Below the pieces are notes generated by a model. It was not told the origin of the DNA and searched no databases. It was given only the letters and a program-made list of their open reading frames with translations. Made by a program: the position numbers and the translations under genes. A stretch of 27,945 nucleotides of DNA from Minisyncoccota bacterium (GTDB lineage: Bacteria > Patescibacteriota > Minisyncoccia > Phycocordibacterales > Phycocordibacteraceae), in assembly GCA_028687085.1 (NCBI GenBank), contig JAQUAU010000008.1, forward strand, positions 1 through 27,945, read 5' to 3'. Positions within the stretch are counted from its first letter, which is position 1. Every line of letters starts with the position of its first letter. Positions 1 through 8,196 of this stretch are shown one piece after another.

Positions 1-80
1 AGAAAGAGATTAAACTATAATGGTTTCTACTGAGTATGCAAAGGAATAAAGATAGTTAAAGTAGCTATTTTTAGGAGGTT

Positions 81-127
<47 letters not shown>

Positions 128-290
128 TAGTGAAATAACGTTATAAAACATATATTTAAAAAGTGGTGTTTTTGACTTGAAAAGCCCGTTATTAGTGCAT
201 TTCTAAACGATTTTACTGAACACTATTTTTGAATTTTTGGTTAGCCATTATCTAGAATAATCGAACTTTATCTACATATATCGAATGCAT

Positions 291-320
291 TGCTATAAAA
301 ATGCTATAAATTTTATAGCA
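291..320. repeat. GCTATAAA motif cluster, possible integrase arm sites
   Basis: TGCTATAAA occurs at 291-299 and 302-310, an 11-bp period of about one helical turn. An inverted copy, TTTATAGCA, follows at 312-320. The same tandem with the same period is found at 27372-27391 near the other end. Symmetric placement inside both att copies fits arm-type binding sites for the integrase or its directionality factor; that role is inferred. Confidence 0.5.
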
Positions 321-391
321 CGAATTTAACTATAAAACTATTCACTTACTCGCTTATAATATTGGTACTTTTTTTGTTTTTCCCATTTTTG

Positions 392-420
392 CTCATTTCA
401 TACATATCAAAGAAAATGAG
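392..420. repeat. ATGAG-type inverted repeat, left copy
   Basis: CTCATTT (392-398) and AAAATGAG (413-420) form a small inverted repeat with a 14-nt spacer, followed by an A/T-rich tail. It looks like a shortened member of the palindrome family at 12479, 17425, 26922 and 27185. Confidence 0.45.
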
Positions 421-483
421 AAAAAACTTAGTTTTCGTTTTTTTTATTTTGTTAAGATTATAGGACAGTTGTACTGAACTTGG

Positions 484-723
484 CTATACAAAATATTGGT
501 TGATAAGAATATTATTGCAGAGCTTGGAAAGTTATTGACGTTTATCGATGTCATTGTTATTGATATCGTGACTATCAAAGAAGCGATAGGTCTCATGGGT
601 GAAAAGGATGATTTTTAAGACATGCTCCAATATGTTTGCGCTCTTAGAAGCCGTAGTAGTTTGATTGTAACGAATGACAAAAACTTTTATCGTGGTGAGA
701 TTGAATTACACTCTTTAAAATAG
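484..723 (+). pseudogene. Decayed PIN-domain (VapC-like) toxin gene
   Basis: One frame encodes a start like that of a PIN-domain protein (YKILVDKNIIAELG) and an end like one (SLIVTNDKNFYRGEIEL). PIN toxins of the VapC family are Mg-dependent RNases paired with an antitoxin. At about 80 codons the frame is much shorter than a usual PIN protein (about 130 residues), so the middle appears deleted. It also carries an in-frame TAA at 616-618 and starts with CTA rather than a normal start codon. No antitoxin gene is visible upstream. The remaining motifs make the family likely; loss of function is clear from the stop codon. Confidence 0.6.
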
Positions 724-847
724 AAATTTCATTTTGAAGTCTTATACCTATTTATTTTTAACAATTAAAAAATTACGTTTTTGCTGATTTGCTCATTTCC
801 TTTAGTAAAGAGAAAAGACAGAAGCTGGAATCGCTTACAGGTGAAGT

Positions 848-952
848 GAGCCAAACTTGTTGGTTCGGTCTCCTTCTATTACAAAACTCTTTCTACTCCT
901 GAGCCCAACATTATGAGGGCAACCATTGGTGTGGCTTAGTATCATGGAGTAG
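848..952. ncRNA. Folded two-copy element, left copy (candidate structured RNA)
   Basis: This copy can fold into an outer stem CTACTCC (893-899) with GGAGTAG (946-952). The outer stem encloses two hairpins, GCCC/GGGC (903-906 with 917-920) and AACCA/TGGCT (921-925 with 932-936). A further hairpin, GAGCC.../...GGTCTC, lies outside at 848-872. The element at 17529-17633 has the same stems at the same spacing but different loops. It starts 28 bases past the stop codon of the leftward envelope operon, so it might also help end that transcript. Strand and function are unknown. It is not a clean coding copy, because a reading frame comparable to that of the right copy is broken here. Confidence 0.4.
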
Positions 953-979
953 GGGAAGATTTTGTAAATATTTGTTCAA

Positions 980-1981
980 CTATTTTATTAGCATCTTTTG
1001 AGCTATGAAATCTTTTCCATCCAGAAAATCAATAAATTTATCGAATTTCATTTTGCCATTACTATAACTTTCTCTTTCTTCTGTACCTTGCATGATTCGA
1101 AAATATGAATTATCTTCTGGGAGAGTACTAAATACGGCAACAAACATTGTTGGTCTTTCTTCAGCTCCTTTTCTAAAGAATTGGTAAGGCTTTGTCTTAG
1201 ATTTTACTGGAATATTATTTTCCAATACTAAAACGGCACCTTCGGGATTGATAGCAAACAAGGAAACGTATTTTTTAGAGGGTTCCGATACAAACTTAAA
1301 TTCGCAATTTTCGTAACTATTGATTACGCCATTGGTTTGACTCGATTTTAATATTGTCATCTTGTTCATCACACTCGAACCACCCGATGAACCTGTAATA
1401 AATAGCTCAGGGATAGAATATTCATCAGGATTTAACCGTTGATAAACATTACCATGATTGAGAAAGAATGTATTCGACTTCCAGTACAATTTTGCATCAA
1501 TCGTCTTTTTTAATAGCTTGTTGAGCTCTTTACCAACGATTGTTTGTGAGAAGTAAGTATTTTGTGGTTCGGTTGGGACACCATGTCCTCGAATAGGTAG
1601 CTTTTTGATAAAACGGGAAATATCGGTCATTGCCTCATAGGATACAGCAACATACCATTTTCCTTCGATAAATTGCTGTCGTACTACTTGAGCTTCTTCT
1701 AAAACAATATCCGTAGTTTCATTTGAAATTTGATTGGAATTGCTTTCTAGCGTATCGTTAACTCGTTGCTTTGTTATGGTCAACGAACTATTGATGGTGG
1801 ATTTAATCTGGGTTGATATATCAGTTTTTGCATTTAATAAGGCAATATTAGGATCAATATCCGAACCATACCCAATGATTTCCATTGAATTTTCTGTGGG
1901 AATCATTCTTCCAACGAACCAGTCTGTAGGATTCGCAAAAAGCCAACTACATAATAAACTTACAATAATTAAGCTTTTCAC
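980..1981 (-). CDS. Exported LPP20-like protein with DUF4384-like C-terminus
   Basis: This 333-residue protein has an N-terminal signal peptide (SLIIVSLLCSWLFA, cleaved near residue 16). The region from about 35 to 130 resembles the LPP20 fold: a glycine-containing opening strand (EIIGYGSD) and an alanine-rich helix (ALLNAKTDISTQIKSTI). The segment around 225-270 (YVSLFAINPEGAVLVL) resembles DUF4384-type modules of surface proteins. No lipobox cysteine is present, so a periplasmic or outer-surface location is likely. It is the last gene of the leftward envelope operon, 32 bp after the Sel1-repeat gene. The biochemical role is not known. Family assignment rests on short motifs read by eye. Confidence 0.7.
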   Translation of the reverse strand: MKSLIIVSLLCSWLFANPTDWFVGRMIPTENSMEIIGYGSDIDPNIALLNAKTDISTQIKSTINSSLTITKQRVNDTLESNSNQISNETTDIVLEEAQVVRQQFIEGKWYVAVSYEAMTDISRFIKKLPIRGHGVPTEPQNTYFSQTIVGKELNKLLKKTIDAKLYWKSNTFFLNHGNVYQRLNPDEYSIPELFITGSSGGSSVMNKMTILKSSQTNGVINSYENCEFKFVSEPSKKYVSLFAINPEGAVLVLENNIPVKSKTKPYQFFRKGAEERPTMFVAVFSTLPEDNSYFRIMQGTEERESYSNGKMKFDKFIDFLDGKDFIAQKMLIK

Positions 1982-2013
1982 CTTTTATCCTTATTTATCT
2001 ACTGGGTGTTAAA

Positions 2014-2793
2014 TTAATATAATTTAATACCTCTCATAGCATATGCTACAATCAAATTCTGACTAAGACTACATGCTTTATTATTACCTAATTCACAAGC
2101 CTTATTGATATATTGTATCATTTGTCTTGGGTTGGATTCCCCAATTAGTGCCCCATGAAGCAGACACGCTTCGCTGGATCGTTTAGAACAACTAATTTCC
2201 GATAATTCCAAACTTTTCTTTTTTTTCTGAATACCTTCTGGCATAGCATTAACTGTTAATAAATCAATATAATGATAAGCATTTGATACCCCATATTTAG
2301 CGGCAAGATTATAAAAATTTTTTGCCTTTTTCAGATCCTTAGCTATATTATTTTCTATCCCATCTCTATAGATATGTCCCAAATCGGCACACACATAGCC
2401 AGCTTTATAGGAACAAGCTTCCTCAAGGAACTCGATTCTTTTTGGTATCGTATCTAAATCATATTTATTATCATCATTTGTAAATAAAGTTTTCTTTAAT
2501 TCGCATGAATTTTCACTTGGGAAAGTATATCGTTGGCATCCAGCATCAACTGCGGTATATGCTCCGATTAATAGCACACGCTTCTCTTGTGCCGTTATAT
2601 TTGGATTTTCATCCCTCATTTTAAGAAGACTTTTCGCGTACGGTTGACAAGCATCTCCTAGTTTCTTGGCCGTACATTGATCCCTTAATTCGTCAACCGA
2701 ATATTGATCACCTCCCGTAGTGTAATCATAACTACCAGCATTTAAATTTAACACCAAACCAATTGAGAATAATCCTATCAACACTTTTAACAT
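2014..2793 (-). CDS. Exported Sel1-repeat protein, cysteine-rich
   Basis: This 259-residue protein starts with a signal peptide (LIGLFSIGLVLNLNA). The rest carries Sel1-like repeats in which cysteines are spaced as in Helicobacter cysteine-rich proteins, for example ACSYKAGYVCADLGHIYRDG around 128-147 and ACELGNNKACSLSQ near 233-246. In that family each repeat is a helix pair held by a disulphide, used for protein binding in the periplasm or outside the cell. The repeat in the middle is irregular. It sits between a 35-residue membrane peptide gene (11-bp gap) and the LPP20/DUF4384 gene, in the same operon. The partner is unknown. Confidence 0.8.
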   Translation of the reverse strand: MLKVLIGLFSIGLVLNLNAGSYDYTTGGDQYSVDELRDQCTAKKLGDACQPYAKSLLKMRDENPNITAQEKRVLLIGAYTAVDAGCQRYTFPSENSCELKKTLFTNDDNKYDLDTIPKRIEFLEEACSYKAGYVCADLGHIYRDGIENNIAKDLKKAKNFYNLAAKYGVSNAYHYIDLLTVNAMPEGIQKKKKSLELSEISCSKRSSEACLLHGALIGESNPRQMIQYINKACELGNNKACSLSQNLIVAYAMRGIKLY

Positions 2794-2803
2794 TTTCTAT
2801 CCT

Positions 2804-2911
2804 TTATTTTTCTACTGGGAAAAACCCTAGCTTTTTAAGTGTACTAAACATAAATATTACAAGACCGACCAACATCAAGAGTGCAAATGCTGTAGCTATG
2901 ATGTCTATCAT
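2804..2911 (-). CDS. Short single-pass membrane peptide (35 aa)
   Basis: An ATG-started frame encodes 35 residues with one hydrophobic helix (IIATAFALLMLVGLVIFMF) and a short basic end (KKLG). It fills the gap between the LPP20-type gene and the downstream Sel1 gene almost exactly. The start is four bases after the upstream stop codon, which suggests coupled translation, and its stop lies ten bases before the next start. A ribosome site is not obvious. The tight fit in the operon and the clean membrane helix argue that it is real; there is no recognisable family. Confidence 0.5.
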   Translation of the reverse strand: MIDIIATAFALLMLVGLVIFMFSTLKKLGFFPVEK

Positions 2912-2915
2912 GTCA

Positions 2916-3407
2916 CTATTGCTTTAGTATGTTTTTATTGATATTGGAATCGAGTGTACTCTTTTCAATACCGACTAGAAGAAACATTTGCCCATTTTCA
3001 GCAACCCAAATTTTTTGCTGAGTACTCATACGTACAATGACCTCAGCTATTTGCGTACTAGTGTGTTCGTGACTTTCAGTGAGTTCTCCTTTGTCATCTT
3101 TATTTTTCTGAGATTCAAGACGATGTTTGATTTCAATTTTGAGCAATTTTGCCAAATTATTACGAGCGTCTGCCATAGCTTCAGCTCTTTGAAACCCAAT
3201 ATCATCTTTTGAATTTTGAGTTGCTGAACCGACTTCGACTATATACCCATCCAGTTTTGGATCACCGACCCATTCAGGAGCATTATTTAGAATCGATTTT
3301 TTATCATCGATTTGGATATTAGGGTTTTTACTGGAGCAACCAGTAGTGCCGAACATTACAACACTTAACCCAAGTGCCATCATTGTGGTGGTTAATAGCT
3401 TTTTCAT
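2916..3407 (-). CDS. LPP20-family lipoprotein
   Basis: This 163-residue protein has a lipoprotein signal with a lipobox ending in TTGC (Cys24). The body matches the LPP20 pattern: a W-[VI]-x-[DN] motif after the linker (APEWVGDPKLDG), a glycine-rich strand (VEVGSATQ), and an alanine-rich helix (QRAEAMADARNNLAKLLK). It is followed by a basic/acidic helical segment and a short strand (IWVAENGQMFLLVGI). LPP20 relatives in Campylobacterota include outer-membrane lipoproteins and the flagellar protein FlgP. Here the gene is embedded among Sel1 proteins, 12 bp after the larger one. It most likely sits in the outer membrane; the exact role is open. Confidence 0.82.
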   Translation of the reverse strand: MKKLLTTTMMALGLSVVMFGTTGCSSKNPNIQIDDKKSILNNAPEWVGDPKLDGYIVEVGSATQNSKDDIGFQRAEAMADARNNLAKLLKIEIKHRLESQKNKDDKGELTESHEHTSTQIAEVIVRMSTQQKIWVAENGQMFLLVGIEKSTLDSNINKNILKQ

Positions 3408-3419
3408 TTTTTTCCTTAT

Positions 3420-4760
3420 TTATTCAACTGCATCGGGTGCTGGTGCTATTGATTCAGGATCCATAGTAGCTTGAGCGGCTAAATTTGCTGCATTCACTTC
3501 ATCTTCCATTGCTTTTTGCATTTTTGAAATATAGTTGCAGTGTTTTACATCTTTTTCGCATGCTTTTTTGTAATACACTAAGGCTAATTCTGTATCTTGT
3601 GTAATATACTTACCTTTATTATATTGATCAGCAAGTTCTTTACAAACAGATCCACCTTCTTTTAGTTCGCAACCTTTCTTGTAATATTGAATTGCTTTTT
3701 TAATATTAATTTTTTTTATATTTCCATATAAATAGTAAGATGCTGTCATATTGCAAGAAAAAGGATCTCCCAATTCACATCCTTTTGTATATAACATTAC
3801 AATGCGGTTATCACTATCAAGGTAATTATTGTTTTCTTCTTCTAATATATAAGCTAAATCTCCACAACCATTAGCATAATTTAAATCGCATGATTTTGCT
3901 AAGAATTTTAATCTCTCATTGAGGGCAAGATTGTATTGATTAAATATCCCGCCACTTGCTTCACGACATCCTTCTCCATCATTTTTCGCGCATGCTTGCT
4001 CGAAAAATTTACGACTTGTTTTTACATCATCGCTTTTTTTTCCTAATTCAATGCACGCTTTTACAAATCCAGCCTGACAGTCATCTTCTAGAATTTTATT
4101 ACGTTTAGTTTCAAACTTTTTTGCTTCAATTTCATTTTTGGAAGTATCGTGTTGAAAAATACTGATAAGTTGATTGCATTGATTTACAAAACCATTTTCA
4201 CATCCTTGCGTATGTCGCTCAATAGTATTGGCTAAATGTTCTTTGACTTTGGCTTTATAATTATTTTTCAGATTGCTGTCATTTTTTGCTGATCTGGAAG
4301 AATGTAATATTTCCATTGCAGAACAAGCATGTGAATTACCCAATTCACATCCTTTTACAAGAGCTTCTGAAGTTTTTTTAAAAACTTCTTCTATCTTAGC
4401 CAATGGTATATCTTCTGAATTAAATAGTAAAGAAAAACTTTTATCATGCTTCATTCCATATTCAAAACATCCATCAGACGAGTTTAAATCACATGCTTTT
4501 TGTAGCAACTCTTCTACTTTATTTTCGTTTGCTTCTACTCCTTTTCCATATACATAAAGTGTAGAAAGTTCATAGCAACCATCACCCAAGCCTTCATTGC
4601 AAAGCTGCGTAAGCATATTTGCAGCTTCCACATAATGTTTATCCTTTAATTCTTTATTCGCTTGATATAACTTGTATTGTGGATAATACTTATAAGCCAT
4701 ATATGACGAAGCAGTAATTGCAGTGATTCCTATAAGACCTAAAATATAATATTTCTTCAT
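3420..4760 (-). CDS. Membrane-anchored Sel1-repeat protein (Hcp-like)
   Basis: This 446-residue protein has one N-terminal hydrophobic helix (YYILGLIGITAITASSYMA), probably an uncleaved anchor, then a long array of Sel1-like repeats with paired cysteines. Examples are LCNEGLGDGCYELSTLYVYG near 52-71, ACDLNSSDGCFEYGMKH and GCELGDPFSCNMTASYYLYG. The cysteine pairs suggest the domain lies in the oxidising periplasm. Sel1 arrays serve as protein-binding scaffolds. The C-terminal tail is rich in Ala, Pro and acidic residues (SIAPAPDAVE), with no repeats. It is the longest gene of the envelope operon, with a 38-bp gap after the LprI-like gene and 12 bp before the LPP20 gene. Confidence 0.85.
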   Translation of the reverse strand: MKKYYILGLIGITAITASSYMAYKYYPQYKLYQANKELKDKHYVEAANMLTQLCNEGLGDGCYELSTLYVYGKGVEANENKVEELLQKACDLNSSDGCFEYGMKHDKSFSLLFNSEDIPLAKIEEVFKKTSEALVKGCELGNSHACSAMEILHSSRSAKNDSNLKNNYKAKVKEHLANTIERHTQGCENGFVNQCNQLISIFQHDTSKNEIEAKKFETKRNKILEDDCQAGFVKACIELGKKSDDVKTSRKFFEQACAKNDGEGCREASGGIFNQYNLALNERLKFLAKSCDLNYANGCGDLAYILEEENNNYLDSDNRIVMLYTKGCELGDPFSCNMTASYYLYGNIKKINIKKAIQYYKKGCELKEGGSVCKELADQYNKGKYITQDTELALVYYKKACEKDVKHCNYISKMQKAMEDEVNAANLAAQATMDPESIAPAPDAVE

Positions 4761-4798
4761 TTTTCAATCCTTTTCTATGAGTATTTATTTTTATATAG

Positions 4799-5164
4799 TT
4801 ATAGCTCTTTTGCTCGTTGAACAGTTTCTATAACGAAACACCGTTTGACAACTTCCCGATCGAATGTTCCACCGCCAGTTAAGCCATAGTTATAATTACA
4901 TTTAGCATCTCGATAGTTGATCCATATTCTTTGAAGTTCTTTTAATTCTTTTTGCTTTACTTTGTCTTTATTAAGTTCAGCCATAGCTCGTTTATATGCT
5001 TTATTTAATTTTGCGTCTTGTCTTGAATATTCTTCATCTATACAGTCAAACATATCGAAGGTAGCTAATGAATAGTCACATTCCGAATAGGTTGAGTATT
5101 TTGCATGCACTACTCCTGATAGTCCAAAAGCGCCGATGAGTAAACTAAGCAATATCTTTTTCAT
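4799..5164 (-). CDS. LprI-like (DUF1311) periplasmic protein
   Basis: This 121-residue protein has a signal peptide (ILLSLLIGAFGLSGVVHA). The mature part follows the DUF1311/LprI pattern: an early cysteine (SECDYS), a second in MFDCIDEEYSRQD, the helix LNKAYKRAMAELN, then LQRIWINYRDAKC with its conserved Trp, Tyr-Arg-Asp and Cys, and a late cysteine (VVKRCF). Members of this family are small helical periplasmic proteins; some inhibit lysozyme, but most have unknown roles. The gene lies 14 bp after the preceding lipoprotein gene in the envelope operon. A role in protecting or sensing the cell wall would fit, but is only an inference. Confidence 0.82.
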   Translation of the reverse strand: MKKILLSLLIGAFGLSGVVHAKYSTYSECDYSLATFDMFDCIDEEYSRQDAKLNKAYKRAMAELNKDKVKQKELKELQRIWINYRDAKCNYNYGLTGGGTFDREVVKRCFVIETVQRAKEL

Positions 5165-5178
5165 TTTAGTCCTTGAGT

Positions 5179-5979
5179 TTATTGTTTAGTGGAAACATAT
5201 TTATCATTTTTAAATACATAAGTTTCTTCCCATTCTTTTACAGGTTTTGTGTTATTGATTTTTCTTGGTTGGAAGATTTTATTTTTTACTTTTATATCGT
5301 AAAATGATTTACTGGTATTTTGTTCCATAAATATTTCCGCAGTTTGCTCACTAAGTTTTACCCCATAGGAATCAACCAAATTTCCTTTGTCGTCTAAATG
5401 GCGTTCATCCTCTGCATTCCCTTCTAATGATAGTGTGTCAAACCCGCCGATCTTAGAAAAATTACTATTCACCAATGCGTAAATACTAATACCTTCACCA
5501 TAATACCCCTGTGTAGAAGATTTCGACAATGTTGCAAATCCAAAATTACTTATTCCTAGTTTTAAGAATACAACATCTTCAATCGGTCCGCTCCAGCTAT
5601 TTTGCTCTTCAAATCTAGTTTCAGTAATTATTTTCCATTGTTTACCTGTATCATTATCAGGGCTGTATTGAAAAGCGATTGCATACAATTTGCTTCTACC
5701 TCCAGTATCCGATTCCCCTTCTTTACACAATACAGTAATACCTGCTGGAGTTTTGTTTTCCATCCAAGTATAAGAACCTAAAATCGTATAACCATCGTTT
5801 GTATATAACGATAAATCTAGTTCATCGAGAGGATTAGTAGTTACCAGAGGTATCTCAATACTTTTCGATTCTTGCTTTGATACATTTGCATCATTTTGTA
5901 CTGTTGTTTTGTTGTTGACATCACAACCAATAAAAAGAAAACTGATGACCAATAAGACGTATGTAGGCATTTTTTTCAT
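5179..5979 (-). CDS. Lipoprotein of unknown function
   Basis: The 266-residue product begins with a clear lipoprotein signal (YVLLVISFLFIGC, modified cysteine at 19) and a short polar linker. The rest contains beta-rich segments such as YTILGSYTWMENKTPAGIT and DVVFLKLGISNFGFATLSKS and ends in a basic tail. I do not recognise a family. The aromatic and glycine-rich strands suggest a beta-sandwich or propeller-like fold, which is a guess. It is the second gene of the envelope operon, 59 bp after the zinc-ribbon gene and 14 bp before the LprI-like gene. Confidence 0.72.
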   Translation of the reverse strand: MKKMPTYVLLVISFLFIGCDVNNKTTVQNDANVSKQESKSIEIPLVTTNPLDELDLSLYTNDGYTILGSYTWMENKTPAGITVLCKEGESDTGGRSKLYAIAFQYSPDNDTGKQWKIITETRFEEQNSWSGPIEDVVFLKLGISNFGFATLSKSSTQGYYGEGISIYALVNSNFSKIGGFDTLSLEGNAEDERHLDDKGNLVDSYGVKLSEQTAEIFMEQNTSKSFYDIKVKNKIFQPRKINNTKPVKEWEETYVFKNDKYVSTKQ

Positions 5980-6038
5980 TTCTCACTCCGATTCTATAGT
6001 TGTAGCACCATTTGTAAAAGTTTTACAAGTAATTTTGA

Positions 6039-6458
6039 CTAAAATATCTTCCACCATTTTGCTTTCTCTGCTTCCTCACCTAAAAATATTCCTCCTAACA
6101 TATAGCTAGTTCTACACATCCCTTCATCGCCTTTAAAACATTCCCAATCCATAGCCTTTAAAATTTCAACGCCAGTATCTTTATCCCTCTGTGCAGATCG
6201 AAAATCCATATTTTTTGCATCATCAAGTATTTGTGAATAATAAATATTTAGTGCAAAAAAACCACTCAAAATAGGAATTAAACTAAACAGTAGTGTTTTG
6301 AATAGAGGATTACTTGTTGAAGTGGGCTCACTAGTTTCTTCCGCCAAATGAAATGTTGCTATTTCTTCTGTGTCTTCAACACCTCTGCATTTTTTGCATA
6401 CACCATCTTTCATTTCTAAAACACTATATACTTTTCCACACTCTTTGCACATGCCCAT
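6039..6458 (-). CDS. Zinc-ribbon membrane protein with a Sel1-like tail
   Basis: This 139-residue protein opens with a zinc ribbon: CxxC at residues 4-7 and again at 21-24. A Thr/Ser/Glu-rich linker follows, then one membrane helix (LLFSLIPILSGFFALNIYY, about 55-73). The C-terminal part (CFKGDEGMCRTSYMLGGIFLG) resembles a single Sel1-type repeat with two cysteines. The ribbon would be in the cytoplasm and the tail in the periplasm. It is the first gene of the leftward envelope operon; its start is preceded by an AGGA ribosome site seven bases upstream. It could link the exported Sel1 proteins to the inner membrane, which is an inference from its layout. Confidence 0.65.
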   Translation of the reverse strand: MGMCKECGKVYSVLEMKDGVCKKCRGVEDTEEIATFHLAEETSEPTSTSNPLFKTLLFSLIPILSGFFALNIYYSQILDDAKNMDFRSAQRDKDTGVEILKAMDWECFKGDEGMCRTSYMLGGIFLGEEAEKAKWWKIF

Positions 6459-6567
6459 CGTATATTCCTGTTATGAATCTCATAGAAATAATTCTACAAA
6501 ACCGATATGTCATCAGCGTGTCATTTATTAAATTCTTTTTCGTTACCATTCCATAAAAGGAATACAT
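6459..6567. promoter_or_regulatory. Divergent control region between the two operons
   Basis: These 109 bases separate the leftward envelope operon from the rightward kinase operon, so both promoters must lie here unless transcription reads in from outside. I cannot point to convincing -35/-10 pairs. A small inverted repeat, ATTCC (6548-6552) with GGAAT (6559-6563), overlaps the ribosome site of the kinase gene and could mask it in the mRNA. Confidence 0.4.
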
Positions 6568-8196
6568 TTGCTGAAGCCAAAGACTAAAATATCAACATTT
6601 ATGTTTTTTATTGTTGCTTTGTTTCTGTCGATTGATATATTAGGATACTTTTACATAAAAGCAAACCTTGTTTCAAGCCATTCCAAAGAGCAACTTATCC
6701 TTTTTTCGAATATCCAGCGAAACTCCAGTGATCTGCTTACTAAACTGCTTTATAAATATTCATTGCAAAAAGATACCCTCGAAAAAAAGCATACTGAGGT
6801 TTTAAACTATATAGAGCGACACGGAGTTGATGTTAATTTGAGCGATATACACAGCGGAATCAATCAAGGATTAAAGAACAAGCCCTATAATATCTATCTC
6901 AGCGATGATAATCTCATCATTAAAAATACGACGCTATCGTCCGATTATGGCTTCAATCTCAGTTTCGCAAAACTCCAATTCGATAACCACAAGAAAGAAA
7001 ATAGGGTCGGTGTGTCAGCTCCTATTTTTGAAACGCTTTCGACTAAGTTTAACAGTTACACGGACTCATATCTACCGTATCCTAACCATAAAAAAATACT
7101 ACAGGTGAGTTATACCTACGATGGGATTGAACTGCAACTGGACGCTCTTCAAAAGCTCATCGATGATGAATCTCGTATCAAGGATGCCAAGGCTTATATC
7201 CTCTTTAGTGATGGCTATGTCGGGGATTTTCTCTTCAAATCGTTCAAACCCTATAAACCAACGTTGCAAGAGGTCAAGGAACGAATAAACGGTGGATTAA
7301 AACTATCGAACGATTTATCGGATAATCAGATTACTTACAAACGATTAACGATTGATGGGGTGAGTGATCGATATAAAGCGGTGTATGTTGTCCAAAAAAG
7401 CCCTATATTTGATGATGCACAGATTATTTATTCGGTTGTCTTTGATGAAGATGAGTACAACAAAAGTCTCCGTAATCTCAACGGTTTTATCTTTTTTCTC
7501 ACCCTTTTTGGCTTATTGGCGATTTATGCTATTTTCAAAATCCGGTTCAAAGAGTTTTTGCTACATCAAAATGATATTTTTGTAAAACACTCTATCCATG
7601 AGATCAAAACCCCTCTGAGTATTATTACCCTCAATAATCAGCTACGAACGAAAACATTTGGTGAAGATGAGTTCTCAAAAGAGATCGATTCTGCGGTTAA
7701 AATCCTGACCAACTCGTATGATGATATGACTTTTTTAATGACCAATAAAAGCGTTGCCTATAAAGTAGAGTTGATCGATTTAAACGAGTTTGTAGGTAGA
7801 CGAGTTGAGTATTTTAAAGACATTGCCCAAAGTTATGGGAGAGATATTCGCTACAGTGTAAATAGTGAATGTACTATCCATATCAGTGATATAGAGCTGA
7901 CACGGCTGATCGATAACAATCTATCCAATGCTATCAAATATTCAAACCTCCATTCAACCATTGTCGTGACGCTCACCAAAAATATTCTAAGTTTTAAAAC
8001 CCTTGGAGAGGCTATCGAGGATAGCGAGAAGATATTTGAAAAATATGTGCGTGAAGTTGATTCAAACGGCGGATTTGGATTGGGCTTGAGTATCGTAAAA
8101 GATATCACTCAAAAATATAAAATCGGTATTAGAGTAGAGAGTGAAAATGGGGAAAATATCTTTAGTTATACGTTTGGATGCGAGGGAGAGGGATGA
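6568..8196 (+). CDS. Sensor histidine kinase
   Basis: This 542-residue kinase has a first membrane helix (about 11-30) and a sensor region of about 270 residues on the periplasmic side. A second membrane helix (FIFFLTLFGLLAIYAIFKI, about 307-325) leads to the dimerisation helix with the phospho-accepting His344 in SIHEIKTPLS. The ATP domain shows the N-box DNNLSNAIKYS and the G-box GGFGLGLSIVKD. The start is TTG at 6568, preceded by AGGAA; the next ATG (6601) has no ribosome site and would cut into the first helix. It overlaps the regulator gene by an ATGA. The sensor region resembles no domain I can name; the downstream receptor gene suggests the signal is a nutrient or metal. Confidence 0.9.
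   Translation: MLKPKTKISTFMFFIVALFLSIDILGYFYIKANLVSSHSKEQLILFSNIQRNSSDLLTKLLYKYSLQKDTLEKKHTEVLNYIERHGVDVNLSDIHSGINQGLKNKPYNIYLSDDNLIIKNTTLSSDYGFNLSFAKLQFDNHKKENRVGVSAPIFETLSTKFNSYTDSYLPYPNHKKILQVSYTYDGIELQLDALQKLIDDESRIKDAKAYILFSDGYVGDFLFKSFKPYKPTLQEVKERINGGLKLSNDLSDNQITYKRLTIDGVSDRYKAVYVVQKSPIFDDAQIIYSVVFDEDEYNKSLRNLNGFIFFLTLFGLLAIYAIFKIRFKEFLLHQNDIFVKHSIHEIKTPLSIITLNNQLRTKTFGEDEFSKEIDSAVKILTNSYDDMTFLMTNKSVAYKVELIDLNEFVGRRVEYFKDIAQSYGRDIRYSVNSECTIHISDIELTRLIDNNLSNAIKYSNLHSTIVVTLTKNILSFKTLGEAIEDSEKIFEKYVREVDSNGGFGLGLSIVKDITQKYKIGIRVESENGENIFSYTFGCEGEG

Larger units (their letters stand above)
128..483. other. Non-coding left end of the island
   Basis: I see no gene in this stretch. It holds a cluster of GCTATAAA motifs (291-320) and a CTCATTT/AAAATGAG inverted repeat (392-420) followed by a T-rich tract. 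Both signals recur near the right end, so this region probably carries recombination or regulatory sites of the element. Confidence 0.6.

Noticed and set aside
1734..2012. Plus-strand open frame of 92 codons
   Set aside because: It lies opposite a convincing signal-peptide protein gene in a tight operon and has no domain or ribosome site.
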